Assembly (NCBI GenBank): GCA_031409515.1
Contig: JANNXJ010000001.1
Coordinates: 112,177-176,176, forward strand
Reading direction: 5' to 3'
DNA length: 64,000 nucleotides
From: SHZI01 sp031409515
Lineage (GTDB): Bacteria; Pseudomonadota; Gammaproteobacteria; Steroidobacterales; GCA-2729495
Position numbers and translations under genes: made by a program. The stretch's first letter is position 1. Each line of letters begins with the position of its first letter. The notes beneath the pieces were generated by a model that did not search any database, was not told the origin of the DNA, and saw nothing but the letters and a program-made list of their open reading frames with translations. Below are positions 43,154-52,535 of the stretch, piece by piece.

Positions 43154-45835
43154 CTAGGCCGCCGTGCCAGCCGCCGCCAGCTGCCGCAGAACATAGTGCA
43201 GGATGCCGCCGTGAGCGAAGTACTCGCCCTCCTTGGGAGTGTCGATCCGCACCCGCGCCTGGAAGGTCTGCCGGGTGCCGTCTTCCCGGTGAGCAACCAC
43301 GGTCACTTCCCGGGCACGGCCCCCATCCAGTCCTGAGACATCGAAGACCTCGCGGCCAGTAAGGCCAAGGGAGGCGGCGCTATCGCCGGGGTGATACTCG
43401 AGGGGCAGAACCCCCATGCCGATCAGATTTGAGCGGTGGATCCGCTCGTAGCTCTCGGCAATCACGGCGCGCACACCGAGCAATTTGGTCCCCTTGGCGG
43501 CCCAGTCGCGGGACGAGCCGCTGCCATACTCCTTGCCTGCCAGGATCACGAGGGGAACCTTGTCGACCGCGTAGCGCATGGCGGCATCGTAGATGGACAG
43601 CGGCTCGCCACTGGGCAGGTGCAGGGTCTGGCCGCCCTCCGTACCGGGAACCAGCTGATTGCGCAGCCGGAGGTTGGCAAAGGTCCCGCGCATCATGACT
43701 TCATGATTGCCGCGGCGGGCTCCATACTGATTAAAATCAGATACCTGGACGCCTTTACTCAAAAGATACTTACCTGCCGGTGTGTCCTTACCAATCGAGC
43801 CAGCCGGGGAGATATGGTCCGTGGTCACGGAGTTCCCCAGCAGCGCGAGGACCCGCGCACCGGAGATATCGGTCACGGCTGCAGGCTGGCGAGTGATGCC
43901 CTCAAAGTAGGGCGGGTTGCGCACGTAGGTCGAGTCGTCCGCCCAGGCAAACCGGTCGCCCTTCGGCACCTTGATCGAGTTCCAGTTGCTGTCGCCAGCA
44001 AACACATTGGCGTAGCTCGCCCGAAACATGGCGGAGTCGAGGTTGCCGGTGACGGCTGCCTGGATTTCCTTCTGGCCCGGCCAGATGTCCTTCAGGTATA
44101 CGGGCTGGCCATCCTTCGCGGTGCCCAGGGGTTCCGTGGCGAGGTCGATATGCAGGGAGCCAGCCAGGGCGTAGGCCACCACCAGCGGCGGTGAAGCGAG
44201 GAAGTTGTTGCGGACCAGCGGGTGTATGCGGCCTTCGAAGTTCCGGTTGCCCGACAGGACACTGCAGCCAATCAGCTTGCCCTCCCGGACGGCCTTCTCT
44301 ATTGGCGGGTCCAGAGGGCCGGAATTACCGATGCAGGTTGTGCAGCCGAAGCCCACGATATTGAAACCAAGAGCATTGAGGGACTGCATCAATCCCGACT
44401 TGTCGAGATAGCTGCTGACCACGCGGGAGCCGGGTGCAAGACTGGTCTTCACCCAGGGCTTGGTGCTCAGGCCGCGCTGGATCGCGTTCCGCGCGAGAAG
44501 TCCTGCAGCCATCATCACGTAGGGATTCGAAGTGTTGGTGCAGCTGGTGATGGCCGCAATCAGCACCGAGCCATTGGCCAGGTCGAAGGTCTGACCCTTG
44601 GTCGTTACCTGCACCGGCGCTGTGCCCGTCTTGCCGTCGGCGGTCTGCTCGGCTTCGACCTTGCGGTAGGCAGAGGCCACACTCCGCAGACCAATGCGAT
44701 CCTGGGGCCGGCTCGGGCCCGCCATGCTGGGCTCGACCGTGGCGAGATCGAGGGAGACAACATCGGTGAAGAGTGGCTCGGCCTGGCCATCCTCCCGCCA
44801 GAGTCCCTGCGCTTTGGCATAGGCAGCGATCAGCGCAATCTCCTGGGCTGGCCGCCCCGACAGTTCCAGGTAACGGATGGTTTCCCCATCGATGGGGAAG
44901 ATAGCGACCGTGCTGCCAAACTCCGGCGACATGTTCCCGATGGTGGCCCGGTCGGCAAGCGGCAGGTTCGACAGGCCATCGCCGAAGAATTCGACGAACT
45001 TGCCGACGACGCCCTTCTTGCGCAGGATTTCTGTCACCGTGAGCACCAGGTCAGTGGCCGTCGTGCCCTCCCGCAGCTGACCCGTGAGCCGGAAGCCGAT
45101 GACCTCGGGGATGAGCATGGTGACCGGCTGTCCCAGCATGGCCGCTTCAGCCTCAATACCGCCGACGCCCCAGCCCAGGATGCCGAGACCATTGATCATG
45201 GTCGTGTGGGAATCCGTGCCCACGACCGTGTCCGGATAGGCAACGCGTCGCCCCTTGGTCTCAACACTGAACACCACTCGGGACAGGTATTCCAGGTTGA
45301 CCTGGTGAACGATTCCCGTGTTGGGCGGGACCACCTTGAAATTGCGGAAGGCATCCTGCCCCCAGCGCAGGAAGCCATAGCGCTCCTGGTTGCGGGAGAA
45401 CTCGACGACGGTGTTGGCTTCGAGGGCGCCCGGGCTGCCGTAGTTGTCCACCTGCACCGAATGGTCAATAACCAGTTCGGCGGGGGACAGGGGATTGATC
45501 GCATCGGCCTTGCCGCCAAGCTTCACCACGGCATCGCGCATGGCGGCCAGATCGACCACGGCCGGTACGCCCGTGAAGTCCTGGAGTACGACGCGCGCGG
45601 GCGTGAAGGCTATCTCGTGTTCGTCCTTTGACTTGGGATCCCAGTTCGCCAGGGCGCTGATATCTGCGGCCCGGACATCGCCGCTGGCCGCATGGCGCAA
45701 CAGATTCTCCAGAAGGATCTTCAGGGAGTAGGGGAGGCGACTGACGTGACCCTCCTTGACGGCGGCGAGGCCATAAATGTCGTAGTCCGTGCCGTTGACG
45801 GACAGGGTGGTCTTTGCATCGAGGATTTTCGCCAT
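43154..45835 (-). CDS. acnA: Aconitate hydratase A
   Basis: The 893-residue enzyme isomerises citrate to isocitrate in the TCA cycle. Iron-sulfur ligands are seen in AAITSCTNTSNP and FGCTTCIGNSGPLDPP, and the C-terminal swivel domain has LAGKEYGSGSSRDWAAKG. Length and motifs match the AcnA/IRP-type family. TATAAT on the minus strand (45873-45878), about 38 bp before the ATG, is a strong -10. It is followed by tatD. Confidence 0.96.
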   Translation of the reverse strand: MAKILDAKTTLSVNGTDYDIYGLAAVKEGHVSRLPYSLKILLENLLRHAASGDVRAADISALANWDPKSKDEHEIAFTPARVVLQDFTGVPAVVDLAAMRDAVVKLGGKADAINPLSPAELVIDHSVQVDNYGSPGALEANTVVEFSRNQERYGFLRWGQDAFRNFKVVPPNTGIVHQVNLEYLSRVVFSVETKGRRVAYPDTVVGTDSHTTMINGLGILGWGVGGIEAEAAMLGQPVTMLIPEVIGFRLTGQLREGTTATDLVLTVTEILRKKGVVGKFVEFFGDGLSNLPLADRATIGNMSPEFGSTVAIFPIDGETIRYLELSGRPAQEIALIAAYAKAQGLWREDGQAEPLFTDVVSLDLATVEPSMAGPSRPQDRIGLRSVASAYRKVEAEQTADGKTGTAPVQVTTKGQTFDLANGSVLIAAITSCTNTSNPYVMMAAGLLARNAIQRGLSTKPWVKTSLAPGSRVVSSYLDKSGLMQSLNALGFNIVGFGCTTCIGNSGPLDPPIEKAVREGKLIGCSVLSGNRNFEGRIHPLVRNNFLASPPLVVAYALAGSLHIDLATEPLGTAKDGQPVYLKDIWPGQKEIQAAVTGNLDSAMFRASYANVFAGDSNWNSIKVPKGDRFAWADDSTYVRNPPYFEGITRQPAAVTDISGARVLALLGNSVTTDHISPAGSIGKDTPAGKYLLSKGVQVSDFNQYGARRGNHEVMMRGTFANLRLRNQLVPGTEGGQTLHLPSGEPLSIYDAAMRYAVDKVPLVILAGKEYGSGSSRDWAAKGTKLLGVRAVIAESYERIHRSNLIGMGVLPLEYHPGDSAASLGLTGREVFDVSGLDGGRAREVTVVAHREDGTRQTFQARVRIDTPKEGEYFAHGGILHYVLRQLAAAGTAA

Positions 45836-45872
45836 GGTTTTCTCTCTGAATCAGGACGGACGCGAGACGGAA

Positions 45873-45878
45873 ATTATA
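45873..45878 (-). promoter_or_regulatory. -10 element of acnA
   Basis: TATAAT on the minus strand, about 38 bp before the acnA ATG. No strong -35 is visible at 16-18 bp. Confidence 0.55.
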
Positions 45879-45893
45879 GCGGATCGATTCCAG

Positions 45894-47027
45894 CTACGCC
45901 GTGGCCAGATTGGCCGGAAGGGGAGCAGCCAGCATCGCGCCCGACTCCAGAATGACACCGCCGCCAAGGCATTCCGCGCCGCGATACAGGACCAGGTACT
46001 GACCCGGAGTTGGGGCCCGCTGTGCAGTGTCGAATGTCACCTCGACCTGGGCAACCGGGACCGAGCGGACGTGGCAGCGGGCCGGGACCTGACGATGCCG
46101 GATGCGGGCGTGGAGTTCGAGGCCGCTGTCGAGGCCTGCCGGCTCACCGGCCAGCCAGCGAAGTTCGCCGGCGCGCAGTTCCCGCCGCAGCAGCCAGGGG
46201 TGATCCCGGCCCTGAACAACGATCAGCGCGTTACGGGCAAGGTCCTTGGCGGCGACAAACCAGGGCGACTGCAGGCTGTCATTGCGTCCTCCCACCTTGA
46301 GTCCTTCCCGCTGGCCCAGCGTGTAGAAGGGCAGACCGATGTGCTCGCCAAGCTGCTGGCCCGCCGGATTGAGTATCGGTCCCGGCTTCGTGTTCACATG
46401 CTCGGAAAGGAACTGGCGAAACGGCCTCTCGCCGACGAAGCAGATGCCGGTACTGTCCTTTTTCGCGTGATTGGCGAGTCCGTACTCGCGGGCGAGTCGG
46501 CGTACTTCATGCTTCTCGATGGACCCCAGGGGGAAGAGGGTCCTGGCCAGGGCCCCCCGCTCGATCGAGTGGAGGAAGTAGGTCTGATCCTTGTCCCGGT
46601 CAGCGGCCCGGAACAAGTGGGGTTCCGGGTCATGGGTCACACGGGCGTAGTGGCCGGTGGCGATGAAGTCGGCACCGAGACGCGTGGCATGTTCCAGGAA
46701 GACGCCAAACTTGATGTGCCGGTTACAGGCGACATCGGGATTCGGTGTGCGGCCCGCGGCGAGCTCCCGGAGGAAATCCTCGAAGACCGCAGCGCGATAC
46801 TGGCGGGAGAAGTTGGCTTCATGCAGGTGAATGCCCAGGTCTGCGGCTACCCGCCTGGCATCAGCCAGATCAGTGCCCGCCGTGCAGTACTCATTGGCGT
46901 CATCCCAGTTAGTCATGTGCAGGCCCTGTACCCGGTAACCTGCCCGCAGGAGGCACAGTGCGGCCACGGCAGAATCCACACCACCAGAGAGCCCGACGAC
47001 AACCATTTTCTGGGGAGCCTCAGCCAT
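45894..47027 (-). CDS. mnmA: tRNA-specific 2-thiouridylase MnmA
   Basis: The 377-residue enzyme makes 2-thiouridine at U34 of tRNA-Lys, -Glu and -Gln. It has the PP-loop SGGVDSAVAAL, the catalytic Cys in NPDVACNRHIKFG and the second Cys in STGICFVGERPF, plus GHYARV and DQTYFL. TAGACT (minus, 47035-47040) lies 7 bp before the ATG. It is downstream of nudJ. hflD, which follows mnmA in many relatives, is absent. Confidence 0.96.
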   Translation of the reverse strand: MAEAPQKMVVVGLSGGVDSAVAALCLLRAGYRVQGLHMTNWDDANEYCTAGTDLADARRVAADLGIHLHEANFSRQYRAAVFEDFLRELAAGRTPNPDVACNRHIKFGVFLEHATRLGADFIATGHYARVTHDPEPHLFRAADRDKDQTYFLHSIERGALARTLFPLGSIEKHEVRRLAREYGLANHAKKDSTGICFVGERPFRQFLSEHVNTKPGPILNPAGQQLGEHIGLPFYTLGQREGLKVGGRNDSLQSPWFVAAKDLARNALIVVQGRDHPWLLRRELRAGELRWLAGEPAGLDSGLELHARIRHRQVPARCHVRSVPVAQVEVTFDTAQRAPTPGQYLVLYRGAECLGGGVILESGAMLAAPLPANLATA

Positions 47028-47077
47028 GGCGCAAAGTCTAGCAGCCGCTGGCGATTCCCCGGGGCAGCCTCAGAGAC

Positions 47078-47572
47078 TCAGAGCCTGAGAGCCTGGAGCA
47101 GGAGCTCATCCCGGGTCATGGCTTCGTAGCGGTCGATGGGCTGCCGGACGCCGCTCAGGTAGTCATCCACAGCGCGGGGCACCATCGGGCTCCGCAGCCG
47201 CCAGGTGCCCGCGACGAGCTCCGCACGGGACAGCCACAACACCCTTTCTATGCCCTCATCGAGAGTTCGCTGCGGGTCGTGAGCGGTCAGTCGACCGCAG
47301 AAGGTAACCCGCAGGTAGCGAAGGCCGGCCCCTTCGCGGCCCCACAGGTAGACCCCGAGTACAGCCTCTGGAACAAAGGTGAAGGCGGATTCCTCGAGAG
47401 TCTCCCGGATCACCGCAACCTGCAGCGTTTCGCCCGGGTCTACATGTCCTGCTGGCTGATTGAGTACCAGCCGGCCATCGATACGCTCCTCGACGAACAT
47501 GAACAGGCCGTCGCGCTCAACCACAGCGGCAACTGTGAGTACGAGGGTGGGCTCTGGAGGTATTGCAGTCAC
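47078..47572 (-). CDS. nudJ: Nudix hydrolase, NudJ-like
   Basis: The 164-residue protein has the Nudix box GHVDPGETLQVAVIRETLEESAF (about 42-64) and LNQPAGHVD, as in phosphatase NudJ (YmfB), which acts on HMP-PP and nucleoside di- and triphosphates. It starts at GTG 47572. It lies between the DUF7931-like gene and mnmA, as does ymfB next to mnmA in E. coli. Confidence 0.88.
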   Translation of the reverse strand: MTAIPPEPTLVLTVAAVVERDGLFMFVEERIDGRLVLNQPAGHVDPGETLQVAVIRETLEESAFTFVPEAVLGVYLWGREGAGLRYLRVTFCGRLTAHDPQRTLDEGIERVLWLSRAELVAGTWRLRSPMVPRAVDDYLSGVRQPIDRYEAMTRDELLLQALRL

Positions 47573-47593
47573 CAGGGGATGGTACCCCCTGGG

Positions 47594-48166
47594 CTAGATC
47601 CGCAGCTGGCGGAGTTCCTGGGAGGTTTCGGAAGCGGTCCAGATTTCCTCAAACAGGTTGAGGTAGCGGCGGGCAACGGCGGGCTCATAGGTATCGGCGA
47701 TACCTTCCCACCGGGCATGGTTGATGCGGTAGAGCAGGGCGACGTCATCGGCGAGCAGAAATGCCTCACGGTGCTCCCGGTAGTCTTCGTGAACATTGCG
47801 AAACTCGATGTAGGTATTCAGCCGTCGTCCGAGGCCCACCAGTCGATTGCCCAGGCGAATCGTGCGCTGGGGCTCTGCAATCAGCACCCGGACCCTGGCG
47901 AAGCGCTTGGCCAGCACCAGACGTTTGACGATTTCGAGAAAGCGCTCGTGATCGTAGACGCCGGGCTCCAGGTCCGGCGTGAGTATGGCGAGGCCCCGCT
48001 GGGCAACTTCGGCGATCTCGATGGCAGCCGCCAGCGTGTCTTCCTTCGCTGCCAGCACCCAGCGGCGACCCTGGGTTCGCTCCGTAGGCAATCCGTCTGG
48101 GGGGGTCATCTCGGCCACGCTGAATTGTACGAAGCCGGCCCCAGCAGGAAGTGCCAACTGGATCAC
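47594..48166 (-). CDS. Conserved protein (DUF7931-like), unknown function
   Basis: The 190-residue soluble protein has no recognisable catalytic motif. A conserved-looking central part (AAIEIAEVAQRGLAILTPDLEPGVYDHERF, RVRVLIAEPQRTIRLGN, LGRRLNTYIEFRNV) suggests an alpha/beta fold related to phospholipase-D-like nucleotide-binding half domains, but no HKD motif is present. The GTG start at 48166 is uncertain; ATG 48109 (residue 20) would also fit. It lies between purB and nudJ, all in the same direction. Confidence 0.6.
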   Translation of the reverse strand: MIQLALPAGAGFVQFSVAEMTPPDGLPTERTQGRRWVLAAKEDTLAAAIEIAEVAQRGLAILTPDLEPGVYDHERFLEIVKRLVLAKRFARVRVLIAEPQRTIRLGNRLVGLGRRLNTYIEFRNVHEDYREHREAFLLADDVALLYRINHARWEGIADTYEPAVARRYLNLFEEIWTASETSQELRQLRI

Positions 48167-48199
48167 GTTTATCGACGACTGCGCCGCACAGGCGGGGTA

Positions 48200-49582
48200 T
48201 CAGGGCTCTGACTCGGCAGCCTTGCGGGCCAGAACGGCCGCGTCACCCGTGTAGTCCTCCGGGGCCAGCGCCAGCAGGCGGTCGCGCTCGCTCCCGGGCA
48301 GATCGACGGAACGCAGGAACGCCGTGAGGGATTCCCGGTTGATCGGCGAACCGCGGGTGAGGGCCTTGAGCTGCTCATAGGCGTCGGCGTGTCCATGGCG
48401 GCGCATCACGGTCTGGACGGCCTCGCCCAGGACCTCCCAGGCTGCCTGCAGTTCCGATCGCATGCGGGGGGCGTCGGCTTCGAGCTTGCGCAAACCCGTC
48501 AGCAGCGACTGGACAGCAAGGGTGCTGTGCCCCATGGCAACGCCGAGATTGCGCAGGACGGTCGAGTCGCTCAGATCCCGCTGCCAGCGGGAGACCGGTA
48601 GTTTCTCGGCGAAATGCGCCAGCAGTGCATTGGCTACACCGAGATTGCCCTCAGCGTTCTCGAAATCGATGGGATTGACCTTGTGGGGCATCGTCGACGA
48701 ACCCACCTCCGTGTCCACCTTACGCTGGCGGAAGTACCCGATGGCAATGTAGCCCCACAAGTCCCGGGCCAGGTCCAGCAGGATGACGTTGCAGCGAATC
48801 AGGCAGTGACAGTACTCGGCAATCCAGTCGTGAGGTTCGATCTGGGTGGTGTAGGGGTTCCAGACCAGTCCCAGAGACTCGACGAAGCGGCGGGAAACGC
48901 TGGACCAGTCGACATCGGGATAGGCAATTCGATGGGCATTGAAGTTGCCCACGGCGCCGTTCATCTTCGCCAGGGTCTCGACCGCCCGCAGTTGCTGCAA
49001 CTGGCGCTTGAGCCGCCAGGCGCTGTTGGCGAGTTCCTTGCCCATCGTGGTCGGGCTGGCGGGCTGACCGTGGGTTCTGGCCAGCATCGGCACTTCGGCA
49101 AGGTTCCGCGCCAGCGTGTCGACGACGGCCACCAGCTGGCGGAACTGGGGCAGGAGCACGTCGTCCCGGCCGTGCCGCAGCATGAGGGCGTAGGCGATGT
49201 TGTTGATGTCTTCAGAAGTGCAGGCAAAGTGCAAAAAGGGACGGATCCTGCCGAGGTCTGCACCATTGCCCAGGCGCTCGGCAATCAGGTACTCGACGGC
49301 CTTTACATCATGATTAGTCCGCAGTTCGATCTGCTTAACCTGGCGAGCATCATCCGGACCAAAGCGCTCGGCCAGGTTATTGAGGACGTCATTGACCACC
49401 GGGGAGAGTGGTCCCAGGCCCTCGATACCGGCCTCCTGAGCCAGGAACTGGACCCAGCGGACCTCGGCCAGAACCCGAAAACGGATCAGCCCGTACTCGC
49501 TGAAGATACCCCTCAGGGATTCCACTTTGGCGGAGTAACGGCCGTCGAGCGGCGAAATTGCGGTAAGTGGTTCGCGGTCCAT
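48200..49582 (-). CDS. purB: Adenylosuccinate lyase
   Basis: The 460-residue enzyme cleaves SAICAR and adenylosuccinate in purine synthesis. It has the fumarase/aspartase-superfamily signature SSTMPHKVNPIDFE, the TSEDINN and HGQPASPTTMGKE motifs, and RDLSDSTVLRNLG. It is transcribed divergently from fumC; the shared 115-bp gap holds a TATAAT/ATTATA box. Confidence 0.96.
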   Translation of the reverse strand: MDREPLTAISPLDGRYSAKVESLRGIFSEYGLIRFRVLAEVRWVQFLAQEAGIEGLGPLSPVVNDVLNNLAERFGPDDARQVKQIELRTNHDVKAVEYLIAERLGNGADLGRIRPFLHFACTSEDINNIAYALMLRHGRDDVLLPQFRQLVAVVDTLARNLAEVPMLARTHGQPASPTTMGKELANSAWRLKRQLQQLRAVETLAKMNGAVGNFNAHRIAYPDVDWSSVSRRFVESLGLVWNPYTTQIEPHDWIAEYCHCLIRCNVILLDLARDLWGYIAIGYFRQRKVDTEVGSSTMPHKVNPIDFENAEGNLGVANALLAHFAEKLPVSRWQRDLSDSTVLRNLGVAMGHSTLAVQSLLTGLRKLEADAPRMRSELQAAWEVLGEAVQTVMRRHGHADAYEQLKALTRGSPINRESLTAFLRSVDLPGSERDRLLALAPEDYTGDAAVLARKAAESEP

Positions 49583-49603
49583 ATCGCTCTTGCGGAAAAT
49601 CCC

Positions 49604-49609
49604 TATAAT
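49604..49609 (+). promoter_or_regulatory. -10 element of fumC
   Basis: TATAAT lies 88 bp before the fumC ATG in the divergent purB/fumC gap. The -35 match is weak. The near-palindromic ATTATA could also serve purB. Confidence 0.55.
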
Positions 49610-49697
49610 TCAGCGCGAAATCATACACCAACACGGAGGATCAGCGTGGGCTCACCCGCGCCTCGCTGGTCTCTTTGCATCTATCAGGAGAGCAGGA

Positions 49698-51086
49698 ATG
49701 GCCGGCAAGGGTTACCGAATCGAACGTGACAGCATGGGCGAACTGCGGGTTCCCGATGACGCGCTCTGGGGGGCCCAGACGCAACGCGCGGTGGATAATT
49801 TTCCCGTCAGCGGGCTGCCCATGCCCCGGGGATTCATCCGGGCGCTCGGGCTGATCAAGTGGGCGGCAGCCGGCGCCAACGCCGAACTCGGGCTGCTCAA
49901 GAGCGGCAAGGCGATGGCCATCCAGACTGCGGCCCTGCAAGTGGCAGAGGGTGAGCACGACGGGCAGTTCCCCGTCGACGTCTTCCAGACGGGCTCTGGA
50001 ACGAGTTCCAACATGAATGCCAATGAGGTCATCGCGCGGCTCGCGACGAAACGCCTGGGCGCTGAAGTGCACCCCAACGATGATGTCAACATGGGGCAGA
50101 GCAGTAATGACGTGGTCCCCACCGCCATCCATGTCAGTGCCGCTCTGGAGGTCTCGGAGGCGCTGCTGCCGGCACTGAAGCATCTGCGGGAGGTGATCGC
50201 CAAGAAGGCCCGCGAGACGGATGCTGTCGTGAAGACGGGCCGTACGCACCTCATGGATGCCATGCCAGTGCGCATGAGTCAGGAGCTGGGCGGCTGGGCG
50301 CAGCAGATCGCCAACGCCGAAGACCGGATCAGTGACTGCCTGCCGCGGCTCGCGCGACTTGCCCAGGGTGGCACCGCTGTGGGCACCGGCATCAATGCCC
50401 ATCCCAAGTTCGGCAAGAAGGTGTCCGTGCTGCTCACGGAGAACACCGGGGTGAAGTTCACGATCTCTCCCAACCTGTTTGAGTCGCTGAGCTGCCAGGA
50501 CACGGCAGTCGAGCTCTCAGGCCAGCTCCGCACGCTGGCAGTTGCCCTGCTGAAGATTGCCAATGACCTGCGCTGGATGAATAGCGGTCCCCTGGCCGGC
50601 CTCGGGGAGATCGCACTGCCCGGGCTCCAGCCCGGCAGCAGCATCATGCCGGGCAAGGTGAATCCCGTGATCCCCGAGGCCGTGGCCATGGTCGCGGCAC
50701 AGGTCATCGGGAATGACGCCACCATCGTCATCGCCGGTCAGTCCGGCAACTTCCAGCTCAACGTCATGCTGCCCGTGGTGGCCTACAATCTGCTCCAGAG
50801 CATTCAGCTGCTGGCCAACGCCAGCCGGCTGCTCGGCGACAAGGCCATCGCCGGTTTCAAGGTCAATCACGACAAACTGGCCGAGGCTCTCGATCGCAAC
50901 CCCATCCTCGTGACTGCCATGAATCCCGTCATTGGCTACGAGAAGGGCGCGGCAATTGCCAAGAAGGCCTACGCGGAACGCCGGCCGATTCGCGAGGTGG
51001 CGGCGGAGCTCACGGATCTTTCCAGCAAGGAGATCGACCGGTTGCTGGATGCCAAGGGTCTGACGAAGGGTGGGATCAAGTCGTAA
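49698..51086 (+). CDS. fumC: Class II fumarate hydratase
   Basis: The 462-residue fumarase C has the signature GSSIMPGKVNPVIPE, TGSGTSSNMNANEV, QSSNDVVPTAIH and GRTHLMDAMPV. It interconverts fumarate and malate without an iron-sulfur cluster. I chose ATG 49698, which has an AGGAGAGCAGGA ribosome site, over the frame start at 49590. TATAAT at 49604-49609 is a clear -10. Its 3' end overlaps nudL by 17 bp. Confidence 0.95.
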   Translation: MAGKGYRIERDSMGELRVPDDALWGAQTQRAVDNFPVSGLPMPRGFIRALGLIKWAAAGANAELGLLKSGKAMAIQTAALQVAEGEHDGQFPVDVFQTGSGTSSNMNANEVIARLATKRLGAEVHPNDDVNMGQSSNDVVPTAIHVSAALEVSEALLPALKHLREVIAKKARETDAVVKTGRTHLMDAMPVRMSQELGGWAQQIANAEDRISDCLPRLARLAQGGTAVGTGINAHPKFGKKVSVLLTENTGVKFTISPNLFESLSCQDTAVELSGQLRTLAVALLKIANDLRWMNSGPLAGLGEIALPGLQPGSSIMPGKVNPVIPEAVAMVAAQVIGNDATIVIAGQSGNFQLNVMLPVVAYNLLQSIQLLANASRLLGDKAIAGFKVNHDKLAEALDRNPILVTAMNPVIGYEKGAAIAKKAYAERRPIREVAAELTDLSSKEIDRLLDAKGLTKGGIKS

Positions 51087-51720
51087 CGCCAGCGAGCACT
51101 GGCAGGTGATCGACCGGCTCATCGACCGCCTCCGGAACACCCGCCCGCCGGACGACCTGCCGGCGGAGGCCCTGGCGCGCTTGCCACCAGGCATCGCCCG
51201 ACAACTCTTCCCGGAGCCGCTGATTCCCGCTGCCGTGCTGGTGGCGCTGGTTGAACGGCCCACCGGGTGGGAAGTGCTCCTGACCCGGCGCACCAATCAC
51301 CTGCGGGATCATCCCGGGCAGATCAGCTTTCCGGGCGGGCGGATCGATACCGCTGACGGAGGTACGGTCGCCGCCGCCCTGCGGGAAGCCCGGGAGGAGG
51401 TGGGGATCGAGGCAGTCTTTATCGACGTCGTCGGCCATCTGCCCCCCCACGCGGTGGTTACCGGCTTCGCGGTAAGCCCGGTCGTAGCGCTGTTGCGGCC
51501 TGGCTTTTCGCTCCTGGCGGACCCGGTGGAGGTGGCCGAGATCTTTGCCGTGCCGCTGGGTTACCTGCGGGACCCCAGGCATCTCATCTGGAGCGAGCGC
51601 ACGGTGCGAGGCCTGACGGTGCCGGTCTGCGCGATCCAGTACGGTCCGCACCATATCTGGGGCGCCACGGCGCACATCCTGAACACGCTGCGGGAAGCAC
51701 TGAATGACGCAGAACAGTAG
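51070..51720 (+). CDS. Nudix CoA pyrophosphatase NudL-like
   Basis: The 216-residue protein has the extended Nudix CoA motif (LTRRTNHLRDHPGQISFPGGRID) and the Nudix box GGTVAAALREAREEVGI. NudL/CoAse enzymes hydrolyse CoA and its acyl forms. Translation could start at GTG 51070, inside fumC, or at GTG 51106; the domain starts later than both. It overlaps mazG by 17 bp. Confidence 0.88.
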   Translation: MGSSRNASEHWQVIDRLIDRLRNTRPPDDLPAEALARLPPGIARQLFPEPLIPAAVLVALVERPTGWEVLLTRRTNHLRDHPGQISFPGGRIDTADGGTVAAALREAREEVGIEAVFIDVVGHLPPHAVVTGFAVSPVVALLRPGFSLLADPVEVAEIFAVPLGYLRDPRHLIWSERTVRGLTVPVCAIQYGPHHIWGATAHILNTLREALNDAEQ

Positions 51721-52501
51721 CCGGGACGTCGGTACTCTCCTGGAGATCATGGCGACCCTGCGGGATCCGGTCCGGGGCTGCCCCTGGGACCGGGAGCAGG
51801 ATTTCGGTTCCATTGCGCCCTACACCATAGAAGAGGCCTATGAAGTCGCGGATGCGATCGACCGGGACGACCTGACGGACCTGCGGGATGAACTGGGTGA
51901 TCTGTTGCTCCAGGTGGTTTTTCACGCCCGGATGGCGCAGGAGATCCAGGCCTTCGACTTCGGTGATGTCGTGGCGGCCATCAGCGAGAAGATGGTCCGC
52001 CGGCATCCCCACGTCTTTGGCACCGCAGTCGTCGCCTCAGCCAGTGCCCAGAAGGATGCCTGGGAAGGGCACAAGGCTGAGGAGCGTGAGCGGCGCGGCG
52101 GGGACACGTCCGCAATGGCGGGTGTCGGCCAGGCACTGCCGGCCCTGATCCGGGCGGAGAAGCTCGGCAAGCGCGCCGCGCGAGTCGGTCTCGACTGGCC
52201 AGATGCCCAGGGCGTGGTCGAGAAGGTGCGGGAAGAACTGGACGAAGTAACCGCTGCCCTGCGCCTGAACCAGCAGGCCGCGGTCGAGGAGGAGGTGGGT
52301 GACCTCCTCCTGGCCTGCACGAGCCTCGCCCGGCATTGCCACGTGGACCCGGAGCAGGCTCTGCGGCAGGCGACCCGCAAATTCGAGGCCCGGTTCCGGC
52401 GCGTCGAAGAGGCAGTCCGGCAACAGGGCCTTGCCTGGCCAGCGCTGAGCCCGGAGCAGCTTGACGCCCTGTGGGAAGTGGCCAAGCGTGACCCGGCATG
52501 A
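51704..52501 (+). CDS. mazG: Nucleoside triphosphate pyrophosphohydrolase MazG
   Basis: The 265-residue protein has the two MazG halves, with CPWDREQDFGSIAPYTIEEAYEVADAI and DELGDLLLQVVFHARMA in the first, and EELDEVTAALRL..VEEEVGDLLLACTSLARH in the second. It hydrolyses canonical and damaged NTPs and can lower ppGpp in E. coli. ATG 51704 lies inside the nudL gene. Confidence 0.94.
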   Translation: MTQNSSRDVGTLLEIMATLRDPVRGCPWDREQDFGSIAPYTIEEAYEVADAIDRDDLTDLRDELGDLLLQVVFHARMAQEIQAFDFGDVVAAISEKMVRRHPHVFGTAVVASASAQKDAWEGHKAEERERRGGDTSAMAGVGQALPALIRAEKLGKRAARVGLDWPDAQGVVEKVREELDEVTAALRLNQQAAVEEEVGDLLLACTSLARHCHVDPEQALRQATRKFEARFRRVEEAVRQQGLAWPALSPEQLDALWEVAKRDPA

Positions 52502-52535
52502 CCCCGCCGGAAGGCCTGTGGCATAGTCCCCGCGC

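Noticed and set aside
44222..45631. 469-codon plus-strand ORF across acnA
   Set aside because: It is the antisense of a strongly conserved aconitase and has no domain.
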